Shown here piece by piece: positions 1-8,380 of a DNA stretch of 64,000 nt; the first letter of the stretch is position 1, and each line of letters begins with the position of its first letter. Position numbers and translations under genes: made by a program. The notes below the pieces were generated by a model that was not told where the DNA came from, did not search any database, and saw only the letters and a program-made list of their open reading frames with translations. This DNA comes from Bacteroides oleiciplenus YIT 12058. Lineage in GTDB: Bacteria; Bacteroidota; Bacteroidia; Bacteroidales; Bacteroidaceae. The stretch lies in contig NZ_JH992940.1 of NCBI RefSeq assembly GCF_000315485.1, positions 1,276,164 through 1,340,163 on the forward strand. Reading direction: 5' to 3'.

Positions 1-278
1 TTTTCAAGAGATACATGGAAATTCCCATCATCATTTACTATGGGGATAACCTGCCCGAAACAGACGAACATCCGGAACTTTACGAATGGACACGCCGTCT
101 GCATCTCATGCGCAAGTGGGCCGAAATGCTCAATAAGCTGGGCGGTGACGTGACGGTCATTCATCTGCCCGATGTCGGTCTGCATGGGAATACGCACTTC
201 CCGATGTCGGATTTGAACAATGTGGAAGTAGCTGACCTGCTGTCGAAGTGGCTGTATGAGAAACAGCTGGACAGATAG
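1..278 (+). CDS. alpha/beta hydrolase, C-terminal fragment (cut by window edge)
   Basis: The reading frame is open from the first bases, so the gene begins outside the window and only about the last 90 residues are visible. The segment IPIIIYYGDNLPE followed by a conserved Asp and a late GLHGNTHFPM block looks like the last part of an alpha/beta hydrolase: a strand carrying the acid residue, then the catalytic-His loop (H in GLHGNTHF). It probably belongs to the secreted or periplasmic esterase-like hydrolases common in Bacteroides, but the nucleophile elbow is not in view, so the substrate is unknown. It ends 42 bases before the flavodoxin gene on the same strand and may share its transcript. 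Confidence 0.6.
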   Translation, partial: FKRYMEIPIIIYYGDNLPETDEHPELYEWTRRLHLMRKWAEMLNKLGGDVTVIHLPDVGLHGNTHFPMSDLNNVEVADLLSKWLYEKQLDR

Positions 279-320
279 AAATTAACAGAGGATAACCCCA
301 AAACCTAAATAAAAATAGTT

Positions 321-934
321 ATGAAACTGAAGTGCTTATTGGCAATGCTGCTCTTAACCTTCCTTTCGTGCAGCAACACTCCGGCTGTTGAAGATAAGAT
401 AGATTCGTTGCCTCACTCAGAGCCGGGGAAAACATTGATAGTCTATTTCTCATGGAGCGGACATACGCAAACTGTAGCCAACATTATCCATGAACTTATT
501 GGATGCGACATGGTGGAGATTGAACCGGAAGAACCCTATTCTGATGAATATAATGAAGTGGTTGACCGTTTCAAAAATGAAAGAGACAATCATATTCTTC
601 CAGCTCTGCGTACAAAAGTAGAGAATATGGATGATTATGATACATTGATTATCGGTAGTCCTATTTGGGGTGGTCTTCTGTCTTCTCCTGTAAAAAGTTT
701 CCTGTCCGGTTATGATTTGTCCGGGAAAAAGATACTCCCATTCTGTACACATGGAGGAAGCGGAACAGCACAAAGTGTGGATAATATCCGCAAACTATGT
801 CCCCATGCTGAAATATTGCTGTTTATGGCAGTCAAACTGCAAACTCTCGGAATGAAGTGAAAAAATGGCTGTCAGAAGCCGGATTTTCTGTCGAATTAAA
901 TTACGCCCGTTCAATAGTTTTAATACTGAAATGA
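321..934 (+). pseudogene. flavodoxin lipoprotein, frameshifted near the C-terminus
   Basis: The start encodes a lipoprotein signal (MKLKCLLAMLLLTFLSC, lipobox ending FLSC), then a flavodoxin fold: the FMN phosphate loop FSWSGHTQT near residue 45, and IGSPIWGG and FCTHGGSG later, which contact the flavin. The open frame ends early at 860. From about 818 the next frame reads AVYGSQTANSRNEVKKWLSE, the expected last helix of this family, up to a stop at 934. One indel around 812-820 therefore splits the gene. It would have been an envelope-anchored electron carrier or quinone-type reductase. The tail after AGFSVEL does not look native and overlaps the end of the integrase remnant, suggesting a recombination junction. 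A base-calling error at the indel is the main alternative. Confidence 0.75.
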
Positions 935-1951
935 AATATCCTTTGTTATCCGCACTCTTTCATCCCCTTTTTCAGAGATTTGCAGATAGACCAGTAGTTG
1001 AGATTAGGGAATATGAGATTGTCTTCCTGACAGGGTCGGTAACGCTCGATAATCTGCAAAGGAGTATCCAACAGTTTCACTTGGAACGGCACTTTTGTCT
1101 TGTACCGTTTGGACAATATCCACTTCTCACCATTCACTTCTACGATGTTGCTATTGGTTAGTTCCTTGATGTCCACGAAAGAGAGGGCAGTGAAGCTGGC
1201 GAAAACAAAAATGTCACGAATATAGAACAGTTGGACATCCCCAACTCGTGCGTCATCAACGTTTTCAGTTCATCTTCCGTCAGGAACTCACGTTCCGTCA
1301 CATTAGGGCTGATGTGGAATTGGGCAAACGTTTTTTTCGGTATTAGTCCGTTAAAGTGCACACACATGACAACGCCTTTCAGCCACATGCATTTTTCCCA
1401 TATCGTCCCGTTGTGAAGTCCCGCTTTCGTTGATAGGTAGGCTGCAAACCCCTTGATGAAGTCGGGCTTAATCTCCAGCATGAACATATCCGTCCGTCTG
1501 TAAAAAGACTTGATGAACGCTGCCACATGGTTTCTTGCCACCACCCGTGAACGGTGGTTGCCATTACCCTGTCTTTTCCGACACGCTTCTTGAATACTTC
1601 GTTCTCACGTCCGGACGCTTTGAGCAGTGTCTCATACTCACTGCCGATACCCTGATAAGCATTGCTCACCATTTCAGCCGTCACGAACGCTTCACGGTCG
1701 AATATACGCAGGTAGTGCTTGATGATTTGAGCCTTGATGTTGTCAAGGGCAAGGTTGATATCACGTACTTCCGCACTCTTGCCTTTCGCCCTGTTCCCTT
1801 TCACGTCCCAAAGCGTTTTCGGGATACTCTACTTATAGCTGAACTGCGTCACAATCCCGTTAATCGTTACCCGTCCTATGATGCGGACAATATCGTTTTT
1901 CTCCTTGTTGCCGTTCACGTAGAACAGCACTTTGAATGTACTTCTTGCCAT
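920..1951 (-). pseudogene. tyrosine recombinase (integrase), decayed and 3'-truncated
   Basis: Reading from ATG at 1951 the product starts MARSTFKVLFYVNGNKEK, the N-terminal arm of a common Bacteroides mobilizable-element integrase. Codon 41 is TAG (1829-1831) where relatives carry Gln. Homology then continues in three further frames: to about 1540 (core-binding domain, AEMVSNAYQGIGSEYETLL), from about 1544 (VARNHVAAFIKSFYRR to the TEDELKTLMTHEL segment), and from about 1176 (VDIKELTNSNIVEVNGEKW, KTKVPFQVKLLD). A third shift sits near 948, after KECG, with TKDISF in the next frame. The catalytic HxxR box and nucleophile Tyr are absent because the gene stops at the flavodoxin junction. It cannot be functional. 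Confidence 0.85.
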
Positions 1952-2301
1952 ACTCGTTTTTTAAGTTTAAAATTAAGTATCAATGAGTTATGCCTTGTAA
2001 ACCAACCGAAGCCATACGGAGAAAAATTCAGCACGGAGTATCAAAAACCACCTTTCACGGGGTAATGATTTAGCAACCTTTCTACTTCATAAATTTACTT
2101 TTTTTTGCGTTACCTCGTTTTATGCCTTTGTCCTCATTTGTCCTCACAAACGCTTTATTCATAGCCGTTTTAAAAACATTTCCGCCTTTCTATTCCTCTT
2201 TTCCACAGATTTTTAGTAAATTTATATCCGTCTAATTTTTAAGGTCCTATGTTCAGACTCAATCTAACCAAACATTGCATAAAGTGGTACTGTTTCATCC
2301 A
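1952..2301. other. gene-free stretch upstream of the integrase remnant
   Basis: No convincing coding sequence is present. The DNA is AT-rich with runs of T, and on the minus strand it would have held the integrase promoter and leader. A direct repeat TTTGTCCTCA-like pair occurs near 2127-2146, and the tract GCGTTACCTCGTTTT near 2107 partly recurs near 18438, but a match of that length is expected by chance in a window this size. Confidence 0.4.
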
Positions 2302-2795
2302 AATGCAACTGATGGACACGTTCGTACATTATTTTGTGCTTGTATCGTTATATCTATTGCAGCTATTATCTGTAGTTCATTTGTATCCATGGCCCATTAC
2401 AGACAGGCGTTATTCAGTATGACTTATTTTTCCTCCCTGGTGTTTTTTTGTGGAGTATGCATTGCGCATTTGCGGCACCGGTCAAATATCCGGATAGAGA
2501 CATAAACCGTACACGATGGAAATATATTTTTTCATTCTATGGTTTGTGGACTCCGTGACCATTCTCCCTTATATGTTAACCTATATGTATTGGGATACGA
2601 ATATTGTCCATGTCATTATCCTCCTTTACATTTTTATTATTGTCAAATAGATAAGATACTTACGGAAGAGTGGGTTATGACCTATATACCTGCGGTATCA
2701 TGATCTGTTTTTCTGCTATTCTGCTATACTATATAGAGCTTAATGTACAGCTTGAGGATTTCAAAACATTCGTGACGGGCTTTGGTGGGCAGTAA
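2302..2795 (+). pseudogene. decayed polytopic membrane protein, possibly the N-terminal half of a membrane-bound regulator
   Basis: No single frame is open, but several frames in succession encode hydrophobic helices that seem to belong together: MDTFVHYFVLVSLYLLQLLS, then FSMTYFSSLVFFCGVCIA, then MEIYFFILWFVDSVTILPYM, and lastly MICFSAILLYYIELNVQLED before a stop at 2795. Such a run of membrane helices followed by a charged helix resembles the membrane part of some Bacteroides AraC-type regulators, though no DNA-binding domain follows. Assignment rests on my reading across frames, so family identity is weak; the conclusion that it is a broken membrane-protein gene is firmer. Confidence 0.35.
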
Positions 2796-2853
2796 TTCTA
2801 AGACTTTAAATAAAGAAAAATTAAGCCACCCCTTAAAAAAAAGAGATATTTCC

Positions 2854-2885
2854 TTTCAAAGAATTCATTTCTTTTATTACATTTG
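2854..2885 (+). promoter_or_regulatory. Bacteroides-type promoter for the island copy of the structured RNA
   Basis: TTTCA (TTTC at 2854-2857) and TACATTTG (2878-2885) are 20 bases apart, fitting the Bacteroides -33/-7 pattern with one mismatch in the -33 box. The same TTTCA-N19-TACnTTTG arrangement precedes the homologous RNA near clpB, which supports function. Initiation would be expected around 2890. Confidence 0.6.
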
Positions 2886-2890
2886 TATTA

Positions 2891-3105
2891 GTCTTTTGAA
2901 AATAGAAGATTTATAGTAAAGCGTTAAGGCATTATCCAAGTTCAGGAAATCCCCAATTTCGAAACAACAATTGGATAATACATTGGACGCTCCACGTTCT
3001 ATCTATATAGATTTTTGTTATATATAGGCGTGGGGCTTTGTGTATTATATGTTGTTGAGTATGGGGATACTTCTGAACGGTAATACCAAAGTTCCCACGC
3101 TTAAC
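2891..3105 (+). ncRNA. structured noncoding RNA, copy 1 of a two-copy family
   Basis: There are two long hairpins. The first (2921-2990) pairs GCGT with ACGC and ATTATCCAA with TTGGATAAT. The second (3028-3100) pairs GCGTGGG with CCCACGC and CTTTG with CAAAG, with a small GTAT/ATAC hairpin inside. The locus on the minus strand at 46527-46715 has the same order, similar lengths and partly compensated stems, and a similar promoter. No coding frame is conserved between the two. Function is unknown: an independent small RNA, or a leader acting on a short downstream gene (small ORFs follow each copy, but they are unrelated). I do not recognise a named family. Confidence 0.55.
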
Positions 3106-3330
3106 TTTATATAAACACAACTCCAGGGAACAGGGTTGGCTTATAATAAACATTATGAAAGCAACTTGTTTTAAAAGCGAGACAACTGTCTCCAACGACT
3201 TTCCCCCTTTGTTTGTTACTGTCTTTTGTGGAATATTCTATCCTTTCATTTCCATTCCTGTCTCTTTCGGAACATACCGTTCATTATCATACAAATTACA
3301 TGCCAAAGCACTTTTCTGCCTTCTCCTGCT

Positions 3331-3540
3331 ATGGTACTAGATAATAGTAACTCCCCCTATCACATAGAGGAAGAACTTTGGTTACAGATACTTTCTCTGT
3401 CAAGAGAGTTGCAGGAGTGTAAAGCTAGTCTGCACCATAATACTTTGGACTGTATTTCCGATAAGATTGAAGGAATAGAAAGAGAACTGGATGTCTTATT
3501 GGATATTCTGCAAGGGAGGCAAGACAAAAAGACATCATAG
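3331..3540 (+). CDS. small acidic hypothetical protein (69 aa)
   Basis: The short frame begins MVLDNSNSPYHIEEELW and is mostly predicted helix, with heptad-like leucines and alternating charges through LSRELQECKASLHH and DKIEGIERELDVLLDILQ, so a small coiled coil is plausible. There is no signal peptide or membrane segment. Upstream, the same frame is open to 3226 but that part looks like random translation, so I chose the ATG just before the helical part. I do not recognise the family. It lies between the structured RNA and the ferritin-like gene in a region rich in broken genes, so it may be a remnant or a real accessory gene. Confidence 0.35.
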   Translation: MVLDNSNSPYHIEEELWLQILSLSRELQECKASLHHNTLDCISDKIEGIERELDVLLDILQGRQDKKTS

Positions 3541-3701
3541 TGCTATTTTTTATGACAATTTGTCTACGCCGATAAGTTATCCTATTATTTAAGCCTCGTT
3601 TAAGAATTCCGTTTTATGGGTTACCCACAATCGAATGGAATTTTTATATACTGAGAATAACACATGATATTAGTAATGGATTTTCAATATTCAGAGTGAT
3701 A

Positions 3702-4154
3702 ATGGATAAACGAATAGAAAACGCCATGAATGAGTTGATCAATACAGAAATATGGTCAACCGGTTTATACCTGTCATTGCAGGTTTATTTTGAAGATGAA
3801 CGGCTTCCAATACTTAGCTCCTGGCTGAACTCCCAAGCACAGGACAATATGAACAAGGTTTATCAGATGATGAATCGGATATGCCATGATGGAGGATGTG
3901 TTGTAATCAATGAAATGAAACGGGATACACATGAATGGACAACGCCATTGAATGCCTTGAATGAATTGCTTGAACATGAGCAGTACATATCACGTCAGGT
4001 AAACACATTTCTCATATTATGCTGGAATGTAAGCATGTCCTTCCATTCTTTCATCAGCGGGCTGTATGCAGACCGTATATATGTAAGTACGGCATTTATG
4101 GAATTGTTACGTATCCTCGCCAAGGAAAACGAACGGAAACTACCTTATTTTTGA
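3702..4154 (+). CDS. ferritin-like protein with a degenerate ferroxidase site
   Basis: The 150-residue product aligns over its length with the ferritin encoded 0.8 kb downstream (NTEIWSTGLYLSL against TAELWSANLYLSM). In the partner the ferroxidase ligands fall near E16, E49, H52, E93, Q126 and E130. Here E16, Y23 and E93 remain, but the second and third are Asn and Lys (QDNMNKVY), and the Gln-Glu pair of the last helix is replaced (FISGLYADR). It may form a non-catalytic subunit, bind something else, or be on the way to loss. The start is taken at ATG 3702; an in-frame GTG lies six bases upstream. It heads the stress and carbon gene run and is the most divergent member. Confidence 0.7.
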   Translation: MDKRIENAMNELINTEIWSTGLYLSLQVYFEDERLPILSSWLNSQAQDNMNKVYQMMNRICHDGGCVVINEMKRDTHEWTTPLNALNELLEHEQYISRQVNTFLILCWNVSMSFHSFISGLYADRIYVSTAFMELLRILAKENERKLPYF

Positions 4155-4256
4155 CGGTATGGATTTAAGATTGATGTTATGCAAAATTTAATATTGCAGA
4201 ATGCTATCTGGTATGTTTTTTGCGATATAATAATCGATAATAAACTATATGTCATC

Positions 4257-4904
4257 ATGGATATATTTGTATATTTAACATTGTGTTTCACTTCGCTATT
4301 CACCTTGATGGACCCTCTTGGAGTAATGCCGGTATTCCTGCAAATGACTGATGGAATGGATACGAAAGAACGCAGATATATCGCCTTGAAAGCATGTACC
4401 ATTGCATTTATCATATTAGTCCTTTTTACATTATCGGGCAGGTTTCTGTTTCATTTTTTCGGCATCTCAACAAACGGATTCCGGATTGTGGGAGGTATCA
4501 TCATCTTTAAAATCGGATATGATATGTTGCAGGCACATTTTACCCATGTGAAACTGAATGAAACTGAACGAAAAGAATATTCCAAAGATATAACCATCAC
4601 ACCTCTTGCCATTCCGATGTTATGCGGTCCGGGAGCGATTTCCAGTGGAATAACATTGATGGAAGATGCTTCGGAATATACTTTCAAAATAGTATTGCTT
4701 GGCGTAATCGCTTTGGTCTGCATTCTTTCCTTCTTTATTCTGTGCGCGTCCACCCAGCTTTTAAAAATCTTGGGAGAGACGGGAAACAATGTGATGATGA
4801 GACTGATGGGACTTATTCTAATGGTGATCGCCGTGGAATGTTTTATCAGCGGGATACGTCCGGTATTAATTGAAATCTTGAAACAAGCCCATGCTTGTTC
4901 TTAA
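4257..4904 (+). CDS. MarC family integral membrane protein
   Basis: The 215-residue protein has about six membrane helices and the MarC signature in the first of them: the DPLGVMPVF block near residue 20, followed by the TPLAIPMLCGPGAIS block near residue 115. MarC/YhgN proteins are inner-membrane proteins of unproven transport role; the early link to multidrug resistance in E. coli was not upheld. I chose the ATG at 4257, where the hydrophobic N-terminus begins (MDIFVYLTLCFTSLFTL); an upstream in-frame ATG would add 26 unrelated residues. It sits between two ferritin genes, an arrangement that hints at a shared stress or metal theme but does not show function. Confidence 0.85.
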   Translation: MDIFVYLTLCFTSLFTLMDPLGVMPVFLQMTDGMDTKERRYIALKACTIAFIILVLFTLSGRFLFHFFGISTNGFRIVGGIIIFKIGYDMLQAHFTHVKLNETERKEYSKDITITPLAIPMLCGPGAISSGITLMEDASEYTFKIVLLGVIALVCILSFFILCASTQLLKILGETGNNVMMRLMGLILMVIAVECFISGIRPVLIEILKQAHACS

Positions 4905-4954
4905 AGAAGAGAGATAATTTGGATTTATTATTAACATTAAAAGTTTGATTCATC

Positions 4955-5437
4955 ATGACTGAAAAATTGCAAAATGCTCTGAATGAGCAAATCACAGCAG
5001 AATTATGGTCTGCCAACCTGTATTTATCAATGTCTTTTTATCTGGAAAGAGAGGGCTTTTCCGGAATGGCTCGCTGGATGCAGAAACAGTCTGCAGAAGA
5101 GACCGGGCATGCATATGCCATTGCCGGGTACATGATTAAGCGTGAGGCAACCCCGAAAGTAGACAAGGTCGATGTGGTTCCACAAGGTTGGGGTAACCCT
5201 GTTGAAGTATTCGAGCATGCTTTGGAGCATGAAAAACATGTTTCCAAACTGATTGATGAGTTGGTACAGGTAGCATCCGAAGAGAAAGACAATGCCACTC
5301 AGGACTTCTTGTGGCAATTTGTTCGTGAGCAAGTAGAAGATGAAGCGAATGTACTCAATATTGTTAGTCATCTGAGGAAAGCCGGAGACTGTGCTATCCT
5401 TTTTATGGATGCAAAACTGGGTGAACGGGAGTCATAA
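4955..5437 (+). CDS. ftnA: non-heme ferritin, iron storage and detoxification
   Basis: The 160 residues match the bacterial ferritin four-helix bundle, with a short fifth helix at the end. Ferroxidase residues are all visible: E16 in TAELW, Y23, E49 and H52 in EETGHAY, E93 in EHEKH, Q126 and E130 in REQVEDEA. The protein would form a 24-mer in the cytoplasm, oxidise Fe(II) with peroxide or oxygen and store the ferric core, limiting Fenton chemistry in an anaerobe exposed to air. It lies 50 bases after MarC and 28 bases before the aldolase gene, consistent with one transcript. The upstream paralogue lacks most of the ferroxidase ligands, so a mixed shell is possible. Confidence 0.93.
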   Translation: MTEKLQNALNEQITAELWSANLYLSMSFYLEREGFSGMARWMQKQSAEETGHAYAIAGYMIKREATPKVDKVDVVPQGWGNPVEVFEHALEHEKHVSKLIDELVQVASEEKDNATQDFLWQFVREQVEDEANVLNIVSHLRKAGDCAILFMDAKLGERES

Positions 5438-5465
5438 ACCAGAATAATCAATAAAAATAAATAAA

Positions 5466-6515
5466 ATGAAAATAGTAGATTTATTGGGAGGAAAGGCTGA
5501 GTACTACCTGAACCATACATGTAAGACGATAGACAAACAACTTATCCATATTCCGGGACCGGATATGATAGATAAGGTATGGATGAATTCCGACAGGAAT
5601 ATCCGTACATTGGAAAGTTTGCAGGCTTTATACGGACATGGACGTCTGGCCAATACGGGCTATGTATCCATTCTGCCTGTAGACCAGGGCATAGAACATT
5701 CTGCAGGAGCGTCTTTCGCCCCCAATCCGCTTTATTTCGATCCCGAAAACATCATAAAGCTGGCCATTGAAGGAGGGTGTAATGCCGTGGCATCCACATT
5801 CGGTGTGTTGGGCGCCGTGGCACGCAAATATGCACACAAGATACCTTTTATCGTCAAGCTGAACCATAATGAGTTGCTGACTTATCCGAACAGCTACGAC
5901 CAGGTAATGTTCGGTACGGTGAAAGAGGCATGGAACATGGGAGCCGTAGCTGTCGGTGCTACCATTTATTTCGGTTCGGAACAAAGCCGCCGCCAGATAG
6001 TGGAAGTGTCACAGGCTTTTGAATATGCCCACGAACTGGGAATGGCTACTATTCTGTGGTGCTATTTGAGAAACAGCAGCTTCAAAAAGGATGGTACCGA
6101 CTATCATGCCGCTGCCGACTTGACAGGACAAGCCAACCATATCGGGGTTACCATTAAAGCCGATATCGTGAAGCAGAAGCTCCCATCCAATAACGGCGGT
6201 TTCAAGGCTATCGGATTCGGAAAGACAAACGAGTGTATGTATTCGGAACTGACCACTGACCATCCGATAGACCTTTGCCGTTATCAGGTGGCGAATGGCT
6301 ATATGGGACGTGTCGGATTGATTAACTCGGGCGGTGAATCCCATGGGGAATCCGACCTGCATGATGCTGTCGTAACGGCAGTAGTAAATAAGCGTGCAGG
6401 TGGTATGGGGCTGATCAGCGGTCGTAAGGCTTTCCAGAAACCGATGAAAGACGGAATTCAACTTCTGAACACCATTCAGGACGTATATCTGGATTCTTCA
6501 ATAACCATTGCATAA
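5466..6515 (+). CDS. fbaB: class I fructose-bisphosphate aldolase (FbaB/DhnA type)
   Basis: The 349-residue protein belongs to the prokaryotic class I aldolases, which use a Schiff-base lysine and no metal. Visible family blocks are [14 protein letters not shown] near residue 65, [10 protein letters not shown] near 135, the probable Schiff-base segment [13 protein letters not shown] near 230, and [14 protein letters not shown] near 285 with the phosphate-binding GRKAFQKP near the end. It cleaves fructose 1,6-bisphosphate to DHAP and glyceraldehyde 3-phosphate. Its stop lies 13 bases before the start of the mutase gene, so the two are surely cotranscribed. Bacteroides genomes usually also carry a metal-dependent class II enzyme, so this is likely an accessory isozyme. 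Confidence 0.93.
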
Positions 6516-6528
6516 AGAAGAAGTATCC

Positions 6529-7278
6529 ATGAAAAGAATAGTGTTATTACGTCATGGCGAAAGTCTATGGAACAAAGAAAACCGTTTTACTGGATGGACG
6601 GACGTGGATTTAAGCGAGAAAGGAGTTGAAGAAGCCTGCAAGGCAGGCGATGCATTACGGGAGGCTGGATTTTCTTTTGAGGCAGCTTACACTTCTTACT
6701 TGAAACGTGCCGTAAAAACGTTGAACTGTGTCTTGGACCGGCTGGATAAAGACTGGATTCCGGTTGAAAAGACCTGGCGGCTGAACGAGAAGCATTACGG
6801 CATGCTTCAGGGACTGAATAAGAGTGAAACAGCGGTCCAATATGGTGAAGAACAAGTACACATCTGGCGAAGAAGCTATGACGTGGCTCCCGCTCCGGTA
6901 GGCAAAGATGATCCCCGTAATCCGGGCATGGATATCCGCTATGCCGGTGTACCAGATAGCGAACTTCCCCGTACGGAATCCCTGAAAGATACTATTGGGC
7001 GTGTCATGCCTTACTGGAAATGCATCATCTTTCCCGCATTGATGTATAAGGACAGCCTGCTGGTAGTCGCCCATGGTAACAGCCTGCGCGGAATCATCAA
7101 GCATCTCAAAGGAATTTCCGATACGGATATTTCCAACCTGAACCTGCCTACGGCAGTTCCTTATGTCTTTGAATTTGACGACAGGCTGGTTCTTGTCAAG
7201 GACTACTACCTTGGAAACCCGGAAGAGATACGGAAACGGGCAGAAGCTGTGGCCAAACAAGGGATGGCTAAAAAATAA
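6529..7278 (+). CDS. gpmA: 2,3-bisphosphoglycerate-dependent phosphoglycerate mutase
   Basis: The 249-residue product opens [20 protein letters not shown], the histidine-phosphatase motif with the catalytic His that carries the phosphate. The second catalytic His is in [11 protein letters not shown] near residue 184, and [12 protein letters not shown] is the conserved substrate loop. It interconverts 3- and 2-phosphoglycerate in lower glycolysis without a metal, unlike the Mn-dependent GpmI isozyme. I chose the ATG at 6529; an earlier in-frame ATG overlaps the aldolase gene and adds seven residues. A weak hairpin with a T8 tract follows, so the fbaB-gpmA message may partly end there. Confidence 0.94.
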
Positions 7279-7280
7279 AA

Positions 7281-7312
7281 ATCTGTCTATCAAGCAGATG
7301 CTTTTTTTTAAG
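7281..7312 (+). terminator. weak hairpin and T-tract after gpmA
   Basis: ATCTG and CAGAT form a short stem about nine bases apart, followed closely by a run of eight T. The stem is short, so read-through into the heat-shock gene is likely. Confidence 0.45.
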
Positions 7313-7332
7313 TTTTAATTATTAACTTTTAA

Positions 7333-7345
7333 AGAGGAGGTAAAA
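7333..7345 (+). promoter_or_regulatory. strong Shine-Dalgarno sequence before hsp20
   Basis: AGAGGAGG lies five bases before the ATG, a near-perfect match to the anti-Shine-Dalgarno. Such sites are rare in Bacteroides, where most genes have AT-rich leaders, so high translation or foreign origin is suggested. Confidence 0.75.
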
Positions 7346-7774
7346 ATGGTACCTGTAAAAACAAACCAGAATTGGTTACCGAGTATTTTTAACGATTTCT
7401 TTGACAATGAATGGATGGCAAGAGCAAACGCTACGGCTCCAGCCATCAATGTGATTGAGAATGAAAAGGACTACAAGGTAGAACTGGCAGCTCCGGGAAT
7501 GACCAAGAATGATTTTAAGGTAAGTGTGGATGAAAGCAACAATCTGGTAATCTGCATGGAAAAAAAGGACGAGAAAAAGGAGGAGAAGAAAGACGGAAAA
7601 TACTTGCGCCGTGAATTCTCCTATTCCCGATTCCAGCAGAGTATCCTGCTGCCGGATAATGTGGAAAAAGATAAAATTTCGGCCAAAGTGGAACACGGGG
7701 TCCTGTTTATCGATATTCCCAAAGTCGTAGATAAGAAGGTTCAGGAAACCACCAAAACTATTGATGTCAAATAA
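7346..7774 (+). CDS. small heat-shock protein, Hsp20/alpha-crystallin family
   Basis: The 142 residues are mostly one alpha-crystallin domain, from PAINVIENEKDYKVELAAPG near residue 30 to the conserved AKVEHGVLFIDIPK near 115, with a charged loop of Lys and Glu (KKDEKKEEKKDGK) between. These ATP-independent holdases form oligomers and keep unfolding proteins soluble for DnaK and ClpB, both encoded elsewhere in this window. A classic IxI tail is not obvious; the protein ends TKTIDVK. It lies after gpmA with a strong ribosome-binding site and before a broken sigma-factor gene that may once have controlled it. Confidence 0.93.
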   Translation: MVPVKTNQNWLPSIFNDFFDNEWMARANATAPAINVIENEKDYKVELAAPGMTKNDFKVSVDESNNLVICMEKKDEKKEEKKDGKYLRREFSYSRFQQSILLPDNVEKDKISAKVEHGVLFIDIPKVVDKKVQETTKTIDVK

Positions 7775-7859
7775 GATATCTTGATGAGACTCTACAGAAG
7801 GCATTTCTTATTATCAGGGAATGCCTTCACCCGGATATTTGAATTCCAAAATAAATATA

Positions 7860-8355
7860 ATGAGAGGATTTGATTTCGATAAAGCGCTGGTAGCCCTTCA
7901 GAATGAACTGCATTGTTTTGCATATAAACTGACTGCTGACAAGGATGAAGCAGAAAACTTGTTGCAGGAAACAATGTTGAGGACGTTGGATAATAAGGAT
8001 AAGTTTGATTCCGGTACGAATTTTAAAGGCTGGATGTATACCATCATGCGCAATGCATTTATCAATAATTGCCGGACAAAGAAAATACGAGGGAATTTAT
8101 ATGTATTATCAGAACCTGAATATCATTTCCTGTTAAGGGATGACTCTTTCATTTTCGTGGATAACGGGCATGATGCAAAAGAGATAAGGGAAGCCCTTAA
8201 AACATTGCCTAAAGCACATTATGTCGTTTTTATGTTGTACCGGAGTCAAATATCGGGAAATAGCCGCAAAGATAGGAGTGTCACTGAGTACGATAAAAAG
8301 CCGTATCTTTTATAGCAGAAAAAGGCTAAAACAGTTGCTTTCTAATTTTGCCTGA
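7860..8355 (+). pseudogene. ECF RNA polymerase sigma factor, frameshifted before region 4
   Basis: Region 2 is intact: FDFDKALVALQNELHCFAYKL, then the DEAENLLQETMLRTLDN motif and FKGWMYTIMRNAFINN, typical of Bacteroides ECF sigma factors. Region 4 begins EALKTLPKAHYVVFMLYR, but after this the frame leaves homology and stops at 8315. The next frame, from about 8243, reads GVKYREIAAKIGVSLSTIKSR and continues with IFYSRKRLKQLLSNFA to a stop at 8355, which is the missing -35-binding helix-turn-helix. One base change in length between 8239 and 8245 explains this. There is no slippery run at the site, so programmed shifting is unlikely. If real, the island has lost its own sigma factor; sequencing error is the alternative. 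Confidence 0.8.
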
Positions 8356-8380
8356 TTAATTAAAATATAAAAAACAAATT

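Noticed and set aside
812..824. Programmed frameshift in the flavodoxin gene.
   Set aside because: No slippery heptamer or downstream structure at the shift, and flavodoxins are not known to use recoding.
1535..2065. Plus-strand 176-codon frame.
   Set aside because: It lies opposite the integrase remnant, whose homology accounts for the sequence.
3155..3340. 61-codon frame starting MKATCFKSETTVSND after the structured RNA.
   Set aside because: Low-complexity hydrophobic end, no recognisable family and no counterpart downstream of the second RNA copy; could be a leader peptide but cannot be supported.
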